From positions 10,821,387 to 10,885,386 of the forward strand of contig CM074195.1 of assembly GCA_037179385.1 (NCBI GenBank): 64,000 nucleotides of DNA, written 5' to 3'. Below, one piece after another: positions 32,741-46,509 of the stretch (positions are counted from its first letter, which is position 1; each line of letters opens with the position of its first letter). The notes under the pieces were generated by a model. The model searched no databases. It was given only the letters and a program-made list of their open reading frames with translations, and was not told the origin of the DNA. This DNA comes from Holothuria scabra. Lineage: Eukaryota; Echinodermata; Holothuroidea; Aspidochirotida; Holothuriidae. The position numbers and the translations under genes are program-made.

Positions 32741-35700
32741 TAAAAAAATTCTTTAAACTTTAAAATGATGACAAAAAGTGTTACAGCTATAAATTTCGGT
32801 AGGGGTAGGGTGAAGTGTGTTTTCGACCAAGCGGTAGATCTTCTGTAATTATTTTCAATCACAAATGGTTCTGAAACTATCAGAATTTTCTCAAATACTT
32901 TATAAACGATAAAAAACTTTGCGCGATCCAAACTCTTATAATCAATATTTTCCGATAGCAACTCTCAGAGAGAACAGCAGCAAAGGTTGAAAGCTTTTCA
33001 AAAATTTCCAGGTAAAAGACCGGCTTTTAAATTGGCTTATAGGTTTATGGGGGAATTAAAAGTGTCTCGATGCGGAGTCTGAATGCAGGTGTTTTCAAGG
33101 GAATCTTGCCTAATGAAAAGTTTCTGCCCGCTTCGCGCGCATTCTTCAAGGTTTGCATTCCACCTAATGACCATTGTTAAATAAATCATACATGGATCTA
33201 TTCTGATCACAAACACTTTTCCGAAACACAGAGGTACATCTTCAACCTGTGTAGGCGCCTCGCATCAATATGGGTTCTTCAATCTAATTTGTAGCATTAT
33301 GTGGGAGGTTGAAATTACGTATTTGCCTTATACATTCAACTGAAAAGGTGAAATTATTGTTCTTTATTGTAGGCGTGATTCTGGAGGAACAAAAAATTGC
33401 ATCGACGCGAAGTTGTACCCTTCTTTACCTACCTTTGTAAATTTCTTAGTTCAGACTCGCCATCGTGCCAAACATATCTTGTAAGGAAGTTAAAAGTGCT
33501 AAGCCCAGTTAAACATGGCGCCAAGCTTAAGTGGGTGAATGAGGGGGTCCCCCAATCAGGAACATTTTTTTCATTTCCACCGGGGAGCTTTAATGGGTAA
33601 GATAAAGTATGTAACGAGACGGCGACCGGTCGCCTAGAAAAATTCTTTGGTTTTGCTCTTAAGAATGGCGAAATCTTCAATATATCAAAAATTTTCCAGC
33701 ATTTCTTAAAAAGAAAAAAAAAACAAAAGAAAAACAAAACTTTGTTCATTAGAAACCCAAATTTTCGGCGAGCTTTGCGCGTCTAAAATTTGGCATTTGC
33801 CACCCTTACGGCAACCGGTCTTGTCTATGTGGTCTAGAGCAGTAGAGTTTTTGTCCGCCGTAGGGGAGCTTGGCCATACTGCCGGGCCAATCTCCTCACC
33901 ACCCCTGACTGAGGCTACGTGTACGTGCAGATTTTAGCATGGCCAATTATTCAACTGCGAAATTGTGGCGTGCGTCGCGCGCAGTCCTTACAATCAACGT
34001 TGTATCACTTATGAACATAAATTGGCACAAAACACAAGTGCATCATTCTAGCCCAAAATAGTAGTTGTGCAATCAAATTTAGAAGGCGGATGTTAAAAGG
34101 GTTTTCTTGTAGCAATCAAATACCTTGAGCAATATTCGTAACCTGCCAGTGATACTATATGGTTTTAGGCTCAATTTACTCGTAGTACAAATGAAGGCTA
34201 TGCAAAACATATCCTTTCTTCGTTTATAGTAATCGTGCATATCATCCTGTTACAAGCTGTTCAACTAAGTTGTGATAATTGCAGAATTCTTTTTTCCATC
34301 AAACAAAATTTCCTCGACGGAACCTGCATTAAGGTTCTGCATCGAAACACTTTCAGTTCCCTTACAAAACTATATGCCAATCAAAAGCCGGTCTTTGACC
34401 TGGATTGGAGGTCCGCACAAGCCTTCACAACACTGTTTTGAATTTCAGAAGCAGAAATTTGCGACAGATAATTATGATAACCTACAAGTTGTAAGGGTTT
34501 CATCCCTCAAGTTACAATCAGCTCGATAGCAGAGTAGGTCTACACAAAGAATTTGAGTTGATCCTGCAGAATAGAAGGGTACTGCCTACAAAAGAGTACA
34601 CAATAGCTTGAGGCTAAGGTTTCACTGAAATTGAAACTAAGAATTCCTGTAATGTTGTGTTAAAAAAATTCAGTCCAAACTCTTTCTTTGGAGTATTGGA
34701 AGGTTTACCAACCATGAATCTACGAAAATGGGTAATAATTCTCCAGACGTTATTGGGAGTCCAAAGGGGATAGCCTGTTAAAGCAAATTATGAAAAAAAA
34801 ATAAAAAATAGGCTAATTTAAAAAAGAAAAATTCAAGGGGGGGGGGGGGTTAAAACCCTAACCCTCCTTGGATCCGCCATTGAAATGATAAAGTTAAAGT
34901 AAAGGCTCCCAAGTTTAAGTTCAACACATAGTTGATAGAAATATTGAGCGGCATAACATAATTTAGATTAACCATAACACGAAGGTTTTTTAAGGGCTGG
35001 TCCTTACTAATAAACACAAGTTCCAACAGAAAATCCAATGTGGAACACCTGTATCCATTAAAATACGACTTACATTGGTTTTTGTTAACCTGTAACAAAC
35101 GAACAAATAAACTACCAATTTCCTTCGACCTAAAAAAAAGCCCCCTGGTCACGGATTTTTTCCGTTACTGTCTCCTGACAGCCCCCAACCAAAACTTTTT
35201 GTGAAAATTCGGGCAATATGAAGGGAATTTTTCAGGCACCTACTAAAAGAAAAATGAATTGCAATGATGTAGCTAAAGCTAATCAATGAAAAATAAAGTT
35301 CTGATTTGAGTTGCACCAGCACCTATATATTCGGTAATTCACCAGTGTATTTTCAATGGTTAAACTTTTATTAAAATTATCGGTGGCGTATTAAGGACAT
35401 GGCCATTCAGTCATATTCCCCTCCCTCACTAACACTGATGTTTTTCTTTTTTAGTACCTAAAATACGCAAATTTTTTAACACAAATTTTATTTCAAAGGT
35501 AGCAAATGTGCACCAGATTGCATGTAAGGACACCTATTTTTTCAAAAAATTTCAGAGCGGGAAACTTCCTCCCATTAGTCCTCACCCCCCATGACCAACA
35601 ATTACACAACATATGTCATCCCCCCCCCCACCCCGTGGGATAAATTCTGGTTGTGACACTGATCATTATCATTATTATTGCTGTAAGGACTTTCCCAAAA

Positions 35701-36058
35701 TAGCAAAAATAGAAAACACGGCAAAAGTGATTGAATGGAATTGACATGCGATCATTGCGATGTAATAACCGATGCATGTCTATATAATTTCATGTACATT
35801 AAATGGTTGAATGCTCGCGGAGCGCACGAAAATTTTGGTTACATTTTTCGGGCAAGTCACAACAGCCCTCCCCCACCCAAAAAGCAAATTGGCTTCCCTA
35901 CCTCACAAAGCCGTTCTTTTGAGACTCAAATGTGAGCGGTAACTACCGGTAACCGTAAAAGGTAACCATAAGAGGTAACCATAATTTCGGGGTCTGGGAA
36001 GAGGACACATGGCGCTGTTGTTTAAAAACATAAAATGAAACTGCCAAATTTTAATGAG
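32741..36058. other. Interior of the 8.5-kb element, no gene seen
   Basis: No supported gene. A hAT-like right end (CCTTGGATCCGCCATTG, ending 34882) next to a 12-G run has no visible partner. ORFs of up to 106 codons lack any family signature. Confidence 0.45.
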
Positions 36059-36387
36059 CAGGGGTGGCGCCAGGGGGAGGGGGCAGGGGCCTACAGCCTC
36101 CCACCTTGTTGGGGCCAAAAATGGGTGTCGTCGGTGAGCAGGAACCTCGATTTTTTTGTTTTGAAAACAAAAAAAAACAAAAAAAGTATAAAACTCAAAA
36201 AGTCGAAAACTGGGATAGTACAAGTATGCCAACGGGGGTCGGTCACCAAGAACTGAAGTGCAAAAAAAGCAAAAAAAGGTCATCGAAAATTCGTGCTCAG
36301 CCGGCCCGGCCAGATGTCGGGGAACCCAGCCCCCCCCCCCCCCACTCCTTCTGTCAGGCAAATCCTGGCGCCGCTCCTGTAAATGAG
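36051..36387. mobile_element. 321-bp hAT-type MITE
   Basis: The element 36059-36379 begins CAGGGGTGGCGCCAGG and its right end reverse complements to CAGGAGCGGCGCCAGG: 14 of 16 positions match. It is flanked by TTAATGAG (36051-36058) and TAAATGAG (36380-36387), an 8-bp target duplication with one mismatch. The subterminal G-rich and C-rich tracts resemble the larger hAT element at 2324-3116. No coding capacity; ORFs across it are shadows. Confidence 0.8.
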
Positions 36388-39300
36388 TAAACAGACAGTT
36401 TTTCGCCCAAATGTACCACCATTTTCCACTTAGGCATAATCAAATACTGGGCCAAAGCCGAAAATGGTCAACTCCAAACCTAAAATTTGAACGATGTCGA
36501 TTTGGTTCAATTCACCAATGGTAATTTAGACTACAACCTAAAGTTTGAAATCTGAAGAATAAGTTGCGATTAATTGAATATTCAGTGAGATGCGGTCATT
36601 CAAAAATGCAAATTGCAGCAAATTTCACATTCAGAATGTAGTGGGATTAGGGAAAAAGGACATGTCAACATACATAAAAGAATTTGAATTCCCTTCTTTT
36701 TCTGTGTCAAAGTGCTTTAGTTGGCGCAATCTTTGCACTGAAAAAGTACTAAAGACACTTTCAATATCTATAGTAAAAATGAAAATGAAAATGTCTCGTT
36801 CCGTCCCACCACATTTTTCACATTCTTTTTTCTTTATGTTCAATGGTACAATGGTTGAATAATTTATTGAAACTTTCCAAAGTATCAGCTGTAAATGCAA
36901 GTTACACTTTTGTGTGAAAAAAGTCAATATGGTATTTTGGGTAGTCATGGTGATTGCTCAACATTTTTGTGGCGGGACGGAAATAAGTGTTTTGGGACGG
37001 ACTTTTAGTTTAAAGGTAATTTTAAGAAGTATGCCCTGGCAGATTTTCTCATAACTTGACTGTAACTGCCAGAGTAATGTTTTTGAAAGCTTTTGTAAAA
37101 AACATGGCATATTTCTCCACCTTAGTTTTGAAGGTACATCATGTAGTTCCAAAATTTGTGGGCCCTCAAATATGATCCCCTATGGTTTTTGTCGAGCTTC
37201 TTTCTGACTTGTATGTATATTATGCCCCTTCTTCCTCTCTGCTAACTATGAAGAAGATTTAAAACCTACCTTGCTTCTTGAAAATATAAAGAGTAAATGT
37301 ATATCTTTCCCCCAATGAAAAAGTAACATGGTCAACATTCTTTTTGTCCGGGGCCCATTTTCCCCACATTTCCCACGGGACCAATTTCGAACCCTATCAA
37401 CTCAGTCTTTGAAGAACGTTTTTTTAGGGAATGCTTGCCCACTGCTTATCACCCTGTAACCAAAAAATGCTGAGCAGAATTATTAGGGCCTTGGACCACT
37501 TGGTCTAGGGCCCAGATTGGCCCAAAACTTGAAAAAATCACTTTCGGAAAGTAAAACTGCTTTTTTGGAGATCTGCATTTTCAGAATTATGGTCTTCACT
37601 TCTGTTTTTACATCAAATACTGTCAATATGGCTATAAATCACTAGACATACAAATTTTCAGCTTTTATTCTTGTTCCTAATTGTATTAGGCCTGCAAAAT
37701 CATGGAAAATGGCAATGGCAGCTTTCACCTGAAAAAAACACCATATTGCGCAATACTTTTTAAAAGGACCATAACTATTAAACAGGTCAAGGTGTGGAAC
37801 TGAAAGTTTCCATGCGTTGGTTTTGTCTGTAATGTAAAGTTCTGAGGAAGTTTCATGAAAAGCTTAGGGGGTGTCTTTGGAACCCATACATAATGAACAG
37901 GCTCCACTAGGTTCCGTCCCACCACAGTGACACACTTTTGAAATATTTGCATAGCTCCTTCAAACGAAATGTGATTTATACGATTGTTTTCATAAAAAAG
38001 AAGAATAATCAATTTTAATTTTCCTTTATATCTCTCTACTTTTGATAATAATTAAATATTAGTCACATGTTACCATGAAAGTTACCATTCTGTCCCGCCA
38101 CATCCATAAATTTGTGTTACTATGGTTACACCTTGACATTTGTGTTGCTTTTCATTGTGCCTTGTAATAGTCTGTAACTGACCAGTTTCTATGGAACCAA
38201 TGAATTATTCACAGAAGCTACATGTAAACAGGCACTATTTAAAAAGGCTATCAAACATCAATAACTATTATGCAGCAAGAGTGGGTTTATTTTTAAACTC
38301 AGTTCAAACGTTAACGTGAGTCGCTGTCCCCATTCATACCGCCCCCCATCATAAAACCGTTTGTGCGAGTAAGGCTAACACAATGGTCAATTCTGATGTC
38401 AATTTTTGTGGCCCGTTTTAGTGCGCTGCAATGACATTTTGGAGATTGTCAAATGTGTTATTCTAATGGTCACATTTTTGCAAATACCCCAGAGCCTCCG
38501 CATGGACTGCACTCCTGGACCCACAATAAAGCGTTGTCCCTGGACCCCAGTAGGGGCCCTACAGTGGGCCCCTGGGGTTTAACGCCTACAACTGGGAGTG
38601 CTACTCGTCACTAAGTGGCTAAGCCTTCGGTGACGCCCAACTCTTCATTTTGTTGTGACCCTCCGGCGGACAGCTTTCCCCCCAGTGCCTCTCCCACTTC
38701 GAAAAGTCTGGCGGCGCCACTGGTCACATGACTATGCTAAGCAGCCACAAATATCTCTTAAATTGGGTTTCAGACAAAAGTAACAATTTAGATCAAATTT
38801 AGATCTAACTTTCTTGTGAAACTTTGAAGGTAAGTTTAGATGTGAATACCTTTAGAGTGATCTTTGGTGAAAACCCCACCTTACTTTGACACAGCCCTGG
38901 GATCAGACCTCGAACCTCCCTACTGTCTGTGCACACTTTTTTCAAAATGTCAATTCCTACTATCCACTCTACCGCAGGACCTTGATAAGCATACTGAAAG
39001 ATAATTGGTGCAATTTCATTGACACCGAACTAGCTCCAAACTCCTACTTTTCGATATGTCTAATAGGCTTACAGAAGTACAAAGCTAAATCAAAATGATT
39101 TATGAAGTGAATGGATTGAAAAAACTAAGACCACTTCATATAGCTTGAAATGAGAGGAAAATTCTTCACAAAGTTGGCCTAAAATCTGAATATAAATAAC
39201 TCCGAGGGATTGTTGGTACACGCGTATGAAAATGGGCAGTGGGACTGTCCACACATTTTTTGGCAAACCAAAATTCCGTAGAATCAGTACAAAAATAAGG

Positions 39301-39930
39301 TAAAAAGTCTTCTGAAAAGGCTAAGAAATTTGAGCAACAAATGCAGTTGCCCGCTTTAGCGGCTCCACTAGGGTTTTGGAAGTGAGGGAAGAAATGGACG
39401 AAAAAGGAATGTGTTGGGGGGGGGGGGACAATGTTTGGTGCGTAACTCTAAATCGAGTGCAAAGCTCGAGTTTTAACGGGTTGTGTCCAAAGTCTCGCCA
39501 TATGGCCCTTGATTGGGTCCGTGGGCGCAGCCTCGGAAGCTCTGACGGTTAAGCATATCTCTGGGTATAGTTCAGGAGCTGAGAGTGGGGCCAACTAAGG
39601 GGCAAAGGTTCTGACGAATGGGCGTTCCCCCTGCCGCTGCACCCGGCGTACCCCCTTGGAACTGCCACTGATCCTCTCAAACCCAAATGATTCTATACCC
39701 CTCTGATCAGATGATTGTTGGAAAGGGTTTACTATGTAATGTTCTCCCATCAATAATTGTTCTTGAGAAAGGTCTCTCTTTTCAACACTTTTATAGTAAA
39801 AAATAATGAGTGAGAGCAGGATGAAGGAATACTGAGATTTAAAATTTTGAAGTTCTCTGGTTTATATTAACACCAACTTGCAGACAAGAGTTGGACGCGT
39901 TTTGGGATATCTTGAAAGACGCTAAAATAA
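36388..39930. other. Interior of the 8.5-kb element with CCGTCCCACCACA motifs
   Basis: No gene supported. The motif CCGTCCCACCACA occurs at 36801 and 37914, a variant CTGTCCCGCCACA near 38090, and the inverse TGTGGCGGGACGG at 36968. Further hAT-like single termini end at 38722 (GGCGGCGCCACTG) and near 39671 (GGAACTGCCACTG). Confidence 0.4.
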
Positions 39931-40504
39931 TGATGTTGGATGTCAATATCTTAATATCTCTCAGTGAAGATATTAAGATATTGAGATACTGTAATGTAAT
40001 ATTTCAATATTTTACGCTAAAATATTGAGATGAAAAGATCTCGGATGTCAATATCTTAATATCTTTCAGTAAAGATATTGAGATATTGAGGTTCTGTAAT
40101 GTAATATTTCAATATTTTACGCTAAAATATTGAGATAAAAAGTTCTCGGATGTCAATATCTTATTATCTTTCAGTTAAGATATTAAGGTATTGAGATCCT
40201 GTAATGCAATGTTTCAATAATTTACGCTAAAATATTGAGATAAAACGATCTCAGATGTCAATACCTCAATATATTTCAGTGAAGATATTAAAATATTGAG
40301 ATCCTGCATGTTAATATCTTAATATCTTTCAGTGAAGATATTAAAATATTGAGATCATGTAATGTAATATTTCAATATTTTATGCTAAAATATTAATATA
40401 AAAAGATCTCGGTTGTCAATATCTAAGTATTTTACTGACAAAAGGTCGAGAAAGTCACATAATATCTCAACATCTGCATGACACCTTATAAGCTCCGTAC
40501 TATA
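39930..40504 (+). repeat. Right inverted arm: 105-bp modules
   Basis: TGTCAATATC recurs at 39941, 40046, 40151 and 40256 (period 105 bp), then a half module and the terminal unique part. Each module contains two palindromes: TCAATATCTTAATATCTTTC pairing with its downstream complement, and CAATATTTTACGCTAAAATATTG. The arm can therefore form a series of small hairpins as well as pair with the left arm. Confidence 0.8.
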
Positions 40505-43500
40505 CTGTGCTCATGAGCGCTAAAGTTCCTGCTATTATCACTTTTATTAAATGTATTAAAGCAGTGCTTAATTCGAAAGGCCATAATTTGCCATTTCTTA
40601 ACGTGTCCTCTTTCACAAGAGATTGAGACAAGGACAAATCTTCTCTATTACAAATTCCAATTTTAAAATGGATTTCCAAACTCAAGGTTTCTTCCTTTTT
40701 ATCAAATATATCTGCTTTCTTAAGAGTTCTTGTCGCTAATACCAGAAAGAAATTTGTGACACTTTTGGCTATAACCAGTTACTATTTGTCCCACTTGCGA
40801 GACAAGTAGTCCGTTCATCTCAAGTACTCGTTACAAATGTCACAAGGTCTGTTCTTGTCTGGGAGAAGGTCACTTTTTGAAAATAACCCCTTGTCCCACC
40901 CGTGTGGCAAGGTGTTGGTCCTTAACTCGGAATAACTATAGGAGATCGCGTCAACTGTTGTTATTAATATGTTAAAATGGGCTAAAAGTAATGCAAAAGG
41001 GACTGTCTAGATAAAGGTAGCAAATCCATTTTGAAAAATGCTGAAAAGAAACTTGTTAACAACTGACACACAACTGTTTTAGATATGTAAAATCACAAGG
41101 ATCATATGGTGTTCATTGCCTTCATTATGTCCTAACAAACACAAGACTGGAATAATAAATTTGGTCATGGGTGTTTTACTATTTCCAGTAACTGATCAAA
41201 AACAGGTAAAACACATTACCTCCGTGTACTCATTGTTTAACAAAGAGGTAAACCTGGTACAAGTCAATGATATCTTGCTGATAAAACACATTCAACGCTT
41301 GTAAGATCATAACGAGGACAAAAAACCGAAATGGTTCCAATTTACGGTTTAAGAACTTCTCACACACCTTCATACTTACAAATTGTTCACTGAATGTTTT
41401 GTCTGATATTGTTTCTGAAAAATAGTAAGGTTCTTAAACTATATCCAGTAAAGCTCATTTGTCACACCTATTACTTGTGTCCGACTTAACCTGGTTATGC
41501 CTTCATAAGCTCAACCTTTGACAGAAAACTACCCCCGTTTTAATTGTTCTCTTTTTGGGACTTTTTCTTTACCAAATCAACTTTGTATTGAAGAGAGTTG
41601 CAACGGCCTTAAAGATCCTCAAAATAATATTCCCAGTACTAAACATGTTATGGTAATCTTCTGTAGAATTAACCTCTCACGTAGGCCACCGTTGGCATAT
41701 TTCTCTCTTCAAGAGTTATATCGTAAAATCCTAAGTTCACCCGAAGACATCTAGCAAGGCCTACATGTAGCGCTTGACAGTCAGGGCCGATAAAGCCAGG
41801 AGTTCTGACTGACTGACAATAACTGATAAAGGAACAAGAACCGCATGTGTTTGGTTTGTTTGTTGGTGTTTTAAGGTCCAACTTCTCACTTAGTTTAACC
41901 ACTGCCTAGGAGATCCCAAGAGAGATTTTTTTGACATATATAGTGACACAATGGTACGAGTTTACGGGAACCAATCACGCACAGCGTCTGATGTCTCAGG
42001 CATACATTATACGCTTAAAGTGTGAACAAGCACCTGAAACGAGCAGCAATTTCCAATAGGATTTCCTTGCCAGGTTTTGAAATTCTCCGCAAGTGACGGA
42101 AACATTTCTTCCATGATAACGATGGAGATCCATAAGCTCTGCAATCCAAACCGAATAAATGTGTCCTTTACAAACAGAAAGGAAAGGAGATTAGTGAATG
42201 TCTACTGGCAGGCTTGGTACGAGGATAACAAAAAAGAAACTTTCAGCAGGAAGTCCAAATGACAAAGCATACCAACATCTTCACGGTTAACAAACCAGCG
42301 GACTTCATAGTATTTTAATTTCGAACGAATTTTTGTATGGAGAGTTTTTTTAGTTCATTTGTGGTGCTCAATTCAGGCAAATACTTACCGCGTTATGAAC
42401 GTTATGCAATGTAACAGATTGCAACAGGAAAACCTTCGTAACCACTATAAAGGACTAGAGTCACCGGCTGAGTAGAACTCGAGTCGTTTCTACCCATATC
42501 TTACTATATGATTCCTCCTGTAAGTTTGGTTGGAATAGTTCACTGAAATTTTAAGGCACGTATGTTTCCATCGGTTCGTTGGAACTAAAATTTGGATTGT
42601 GAAAACGGAACCATCCGCAAATTTTTGCAATGATATTTTTTGCCATGGTTACGTAGACTAAACGAGAGGTGGAATAAATGTATTTTTCTAAAGAGGTACT
42701 GCAACCCCAAATTCCCACACAGAGCGACACGTTGCCCAAAGGATGCCAATCTAACCGTTTAAAAATTTAGTTAAAGCTCCGACCAAAAGTTTTGGATTTT
42801 GATTGAGAAGAAATTGAAAATAATTAGATATTGGCCTTAAAATGGTGGGTTTGTATGGGATAACCTGCTGTCACAAATATCCATGTCAGCTCAATTCAAG
42901 AGATCAGTTACTCCTGGCAAATCCCAACCTAAGGAGATGTAACCCTGTCAAGAGGACACCCCGTGTTAAAACTGTCATGAGCCCCTCACTTTGTGAGTTT
43001 TAAGTTAATGAAGTTGTTAAAGTTCTTAATGGTGAAGAACAACTGCTTGGAAATTCCTTCCTTCAAATGTATACACTGCATTGTTGGTTTACTCTTCCAA
43101 CATAAATATTGTTGGTTTTATGACTTTTCACATTGAAATTCCTTAATCATAAAAAAGAAAACGAGGGCTCTAAATCCTGACCACGCTCTGGTTGGAAAGT
43201 TATCGCATACACTGTTATAATATGGCTGAATATCAGGAAATAGTTTGAATGTTTTGATCTGGTTTGCTTGTACTTATTTAGCTTCCAGAAAAGGCCTTTG
43301 CGTGGGACAGGTACAAAAATTAAACCAAAAAATATTAGTATGGCCATATAAAAGTTAACATGTTTATCTGTTATGTTATTGTGATCAGTTGTTTCTGGCT
43401 TGATATGGCCATATAAAAATTGTCTACATATCTGAAAGGCATTTCGAATTTCGAGTAATCGAGTTATATCTGGCCTGATACGGTGATAAAAACTGAATTT

Positions 43501-44310
43501 GCATAAATGGAAAGTAATTCATCAAGTTAAAAACTACACACTCTGAAGGCAGTTTCAATAATATCAGAAAAATGTTTTGTGATATATGTTCAGTGTTATT
43601 AATTTTGTTGTCCTCGAAGTAACAGTGGGAATTACACACTTATGAAGAAATACACTACAGTGATATCCCCTAAGTTTGAAAAAATTAGATGGATTTTTTG
43701 GGCAGATTTGAATGGTACGTAGGAATCAGTTCAGTAAATTAACACAAACAAGTATATTCTTTGAGGGACTTGTCTATTGAAAGCGGAATCCCGCATTTAC
43801 GCAACTGACTGTGAACAGTGGTATACAGTATCAGTAATTGATAATGGCCTTCACTAACTTTTCACATTAAGCACATGACTATCATAATTAAGTAAAAATA
43901 TTATCTAATACCCCTGACTTACAGTATTTTATGACTTTAGATTTTTGTTAATTTTTAAATATGAAAGGGCAAAATCGACAATCATTCAAAAGATTCCATA
44001 AGATAGTCCATGGACTCTGACAGGACCGTGCACGAAATCTTGCAAAATGAAATAACTACATCATGAGACGAACCCAGCATTAGTTTGACAGTATCTCAAC
44101 TCCGTTTAACACTAACTTGTCACTTTGCAATATTTTACGAAGTAGCTCTGAGGGCCTTATCTTGTACAACACATTCCAACATTCCTTCTACGGTCTCGTT
44201 TATTGGTTTCGATGAAAGAGAAACCTACGCAGTCGTGCTGGCGTGTGCATTTATGTATGTTTGTGTGTAAGTATGTGCATATGGATGTATGTGTGTATGT
44301 GTGTTTTGGA
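40505..44310. other. Intergenic DNA, no gene seen
   Basis: A 3.8-kb stretch with ORFs of at most 89 codons, none with recognisable motifs. A GT-rich microsatellite (TGTATGTGTGTATGTGTG-like) lies at about 44245-44305, beside the tandem array that follows. Confidence 0.45.
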
Positions 44311-44314
44311 CACT

Positions 44315-46462
44315 TGGCTCGTTTACAAGATATCTCAAGAAAGGAAACTCTAACAGATGTCAAACTTGGTACATAGATGACACATATTGACAAAACCCTA
44401 TCGTTTTGGTGGAGGTCAAGGGTCATTTGGTGTCACCAGGGTTCAAAGTCTGGAAACATTTTTAATGCAATATCCCAGCTTAAGCATGAAATACTTGTAA
44501 ACACGATTTCTCAAGATAAGAAACTTGGATAGAGTTCATTTTTGGATATATGGATGTCCTATTGTCAAAAGATGGTCCCATTTCTGTTGGAGGTAATAGG
44601 TCACCTGTGGTCACCATGGGTCAAAGTCTGAAAATGTTGTTAATGCAATGCCTCAAGACAAAAAACGTGGAAAGATTTTATATTTGGAGAGTAGATGCGT
44701 CATGGTCAGAAGATGGTCCCTATTGTTTTTATGGAGGTCAGTGGTCATCTGGTGTCACCAGGAGTCAAAGTCTGAAAATCTCGTTAACACAAAATCTGAA
44801 GATATGAAACTTGGATAGAGTTCATTTTTGGTAAGTGGATGTCTTATCGTCAGAAGATGGTCCTGTTTCTGGTTGAGGTTAAAGGTCATCTGGGGTCACA
44901 AGGGGTCAAAGTCTGAAAATCGTGTTAATGCAATATATCTCAAGAAAAGGAAACTTGGATAGATTTCATATTTGGAGAGTTTATGTTAAAAAGATGGTCC
45001 CTATCGTTTTCGTTCAGATCAGTGGTCATCTGGGGTCACCAGCAGTTAAAGTTTTAAAATCTGGTTAACACGATATCTTAAGATTACAAACTTGGATAGA
45101 GTTCGTTTTTTGTATATGGATGTCTTATTGTCAAAAGATGGTCACGTTTCTGGTGGAGGTGAGTGGTCATCTGTGGTCACGAGGGTCAAAGTCTGAAAAT
45201 CCTTTTTTGATGCAATATCTCAATATAGGAACTTAAATAAATTTAAAATTGAATGAGAAGGTTCGTTGTGGTTAGAAGAGGTTCCCAATTGGTTTTGGGG
45301 TGGAGGTCAAACATCATCTGGGGTCACCAGGAGTTAAAGCATGAAAATCCTGTTATCACGATGTTAAGTAAGAAAATTGGATGGAGTTCAAATTTGGGTA
45401 TGTGGATGTCTTATGGTCAAGGGATGGTTCCTATTGTTTTTGGTGAAAGTTAAAGGTCATCTGGGGTCACCAGGAGTTAAAGCCTGAAAATCCCGTTAAC
45501 ACAATATCTTAAGATGTGGAACTTGGATAGAGTTCATTTTTTGTATGTGGATGTCTTATCGTCAGAAGATAGTCCCGTCTCTGGTGGAGGTTAAAGGTCA
45601 TCTGGGGTCACCAGGGGTCATAGTCTGAAAATCTTGTTAATGCAATATATCTCAAGACAGGAAACTTGAATAGATTTCATATTTGGAGGGTAGACGCATT
45701 ATGGTTAAAAGATTGTCCTTATTGTTTTCGTGCAGGTGAGTGGTCATCTGGGGTTACCAGGGTCAAAGTCTGAAAACCCGTTTTAATGCAATATCTCAAG
45801 ATAGGAAACTTGGATAGAGTTCATATTTGGTATGTGGATGCAATATTGTCAGACGATGGTCCCAGTTGGTTTTAGTGGAGCTCAGTGGTCATCTGGGGTC
45901 ACCAGCAGTTAAAGCATGAAATACTTGTTAACACGATTTCTCAAGATAAGAAACTTGGATAGAGTTCATTTTTGGTATGTTTATGCAACATGGTCAGACA
46001 ATGGTGGCTTTTGGGTTTGGTGGAGGTGATTGGTCATCTGGGGTCACTGTGAGTCAAAGTCTGAAAATCTCCTTAACGCAATATCTCAAGATAGGAAACT
46101 TGAAAAGAGTGATATTTGGTATTTGGGTGTATTATGGTCAGAAAAAGAGGATCATGTCGTTTTTGGTGGAGGTCAAACGTAATATGGGGTCACCAGGGCG
46201 CCAAGTCTAAAAATCTTGTTTGCAAGATATCTCAAGACAGGAAACTTGGATAGTGTTCATATTTAGTATCTGGATGTGTTATGGTCAGGAGATGGCCCTT
46301 ATCGTTTTTGGTTGAGGTCAAAGTTCATCTGGGGTCATTGGTGGTCAAATTCTGAAACTCTCAAAATGTCATGTCTCAAGCAAGAACACTTTGATGGATT
46401 TCATACTTGGTATGTAGATCGGGTTTTGGTTAGAAGGTGGTCTCTATTTTTTGGTCGAAAGT
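44315..46462 (+). repeat. Tandem array of about 144-bp units, about 15 copies
   Basis: Each unit contains GGTCATCTGGGGTCACCAGG, GTCAAAGTCTGAAAAT, a CAATATCTCAAGAT segment, GAAACTTGGATAGAGTTCAT and ATGGTCAGAAGATGGTCC in that order. The GAAACTTGGATAG segment recurs at about 44525, 44805, 44950, 45090, 45515, 45660, 45805, 45955, 46100 and 46245, giving a period near 144 bp. Units differ by many substitutions and small indels, so the array is old. Open frames across it are short and follow the repeat. A minisatellite-like array of unknown role. Confidence 0.85.
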
Positions 46463-46509
46463 GAGATGGCGGAGTGACAAGTGTATTAACGTTTGGGCTC
46501 AAATGAACA

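Larger units (their letters stand above)
32011..40504. mobile_element. 8.5-kb foldback-type element with long inverted ends
   Basis: The left end (from 32011, TATACTACGGAGCTTTTAAG) and the reverse complement of the right end (to 40504, TATAGTACGGAGCTTATAAG) match through GTCATGCAGATGTTGA and GACTTTCTCGAC, and then through arrays of a 105-bp module. The arms are about 480 and 580 bp long. The 7.4-kb interior shows no transposase or other recognisable gene and carries nested insertions, including a hAT-type MITE at 36059-36379. Long inverted ends made of tandem modules are the architecture of foldback (FB/TU-like) elements. No target duplication was recognised at TATA ends. Confidence 0.65.

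Noticed and set aside
35903..36361. 152-codon minus-strand ORF
   Set aside because: It lies mostly across the 321-bp hAT MITE and a C-run, giving Pro/Gly-rich low complexity and no family motif.
38469..38730. A third complete hAT MITE, from the GTCACAT-like repeats on both sides and a GGCGGCGCCACTG right end
   Set aside because: The putative left end does not match the right terminus and the flanking repeat is imperfect, so the boundary is not credible.
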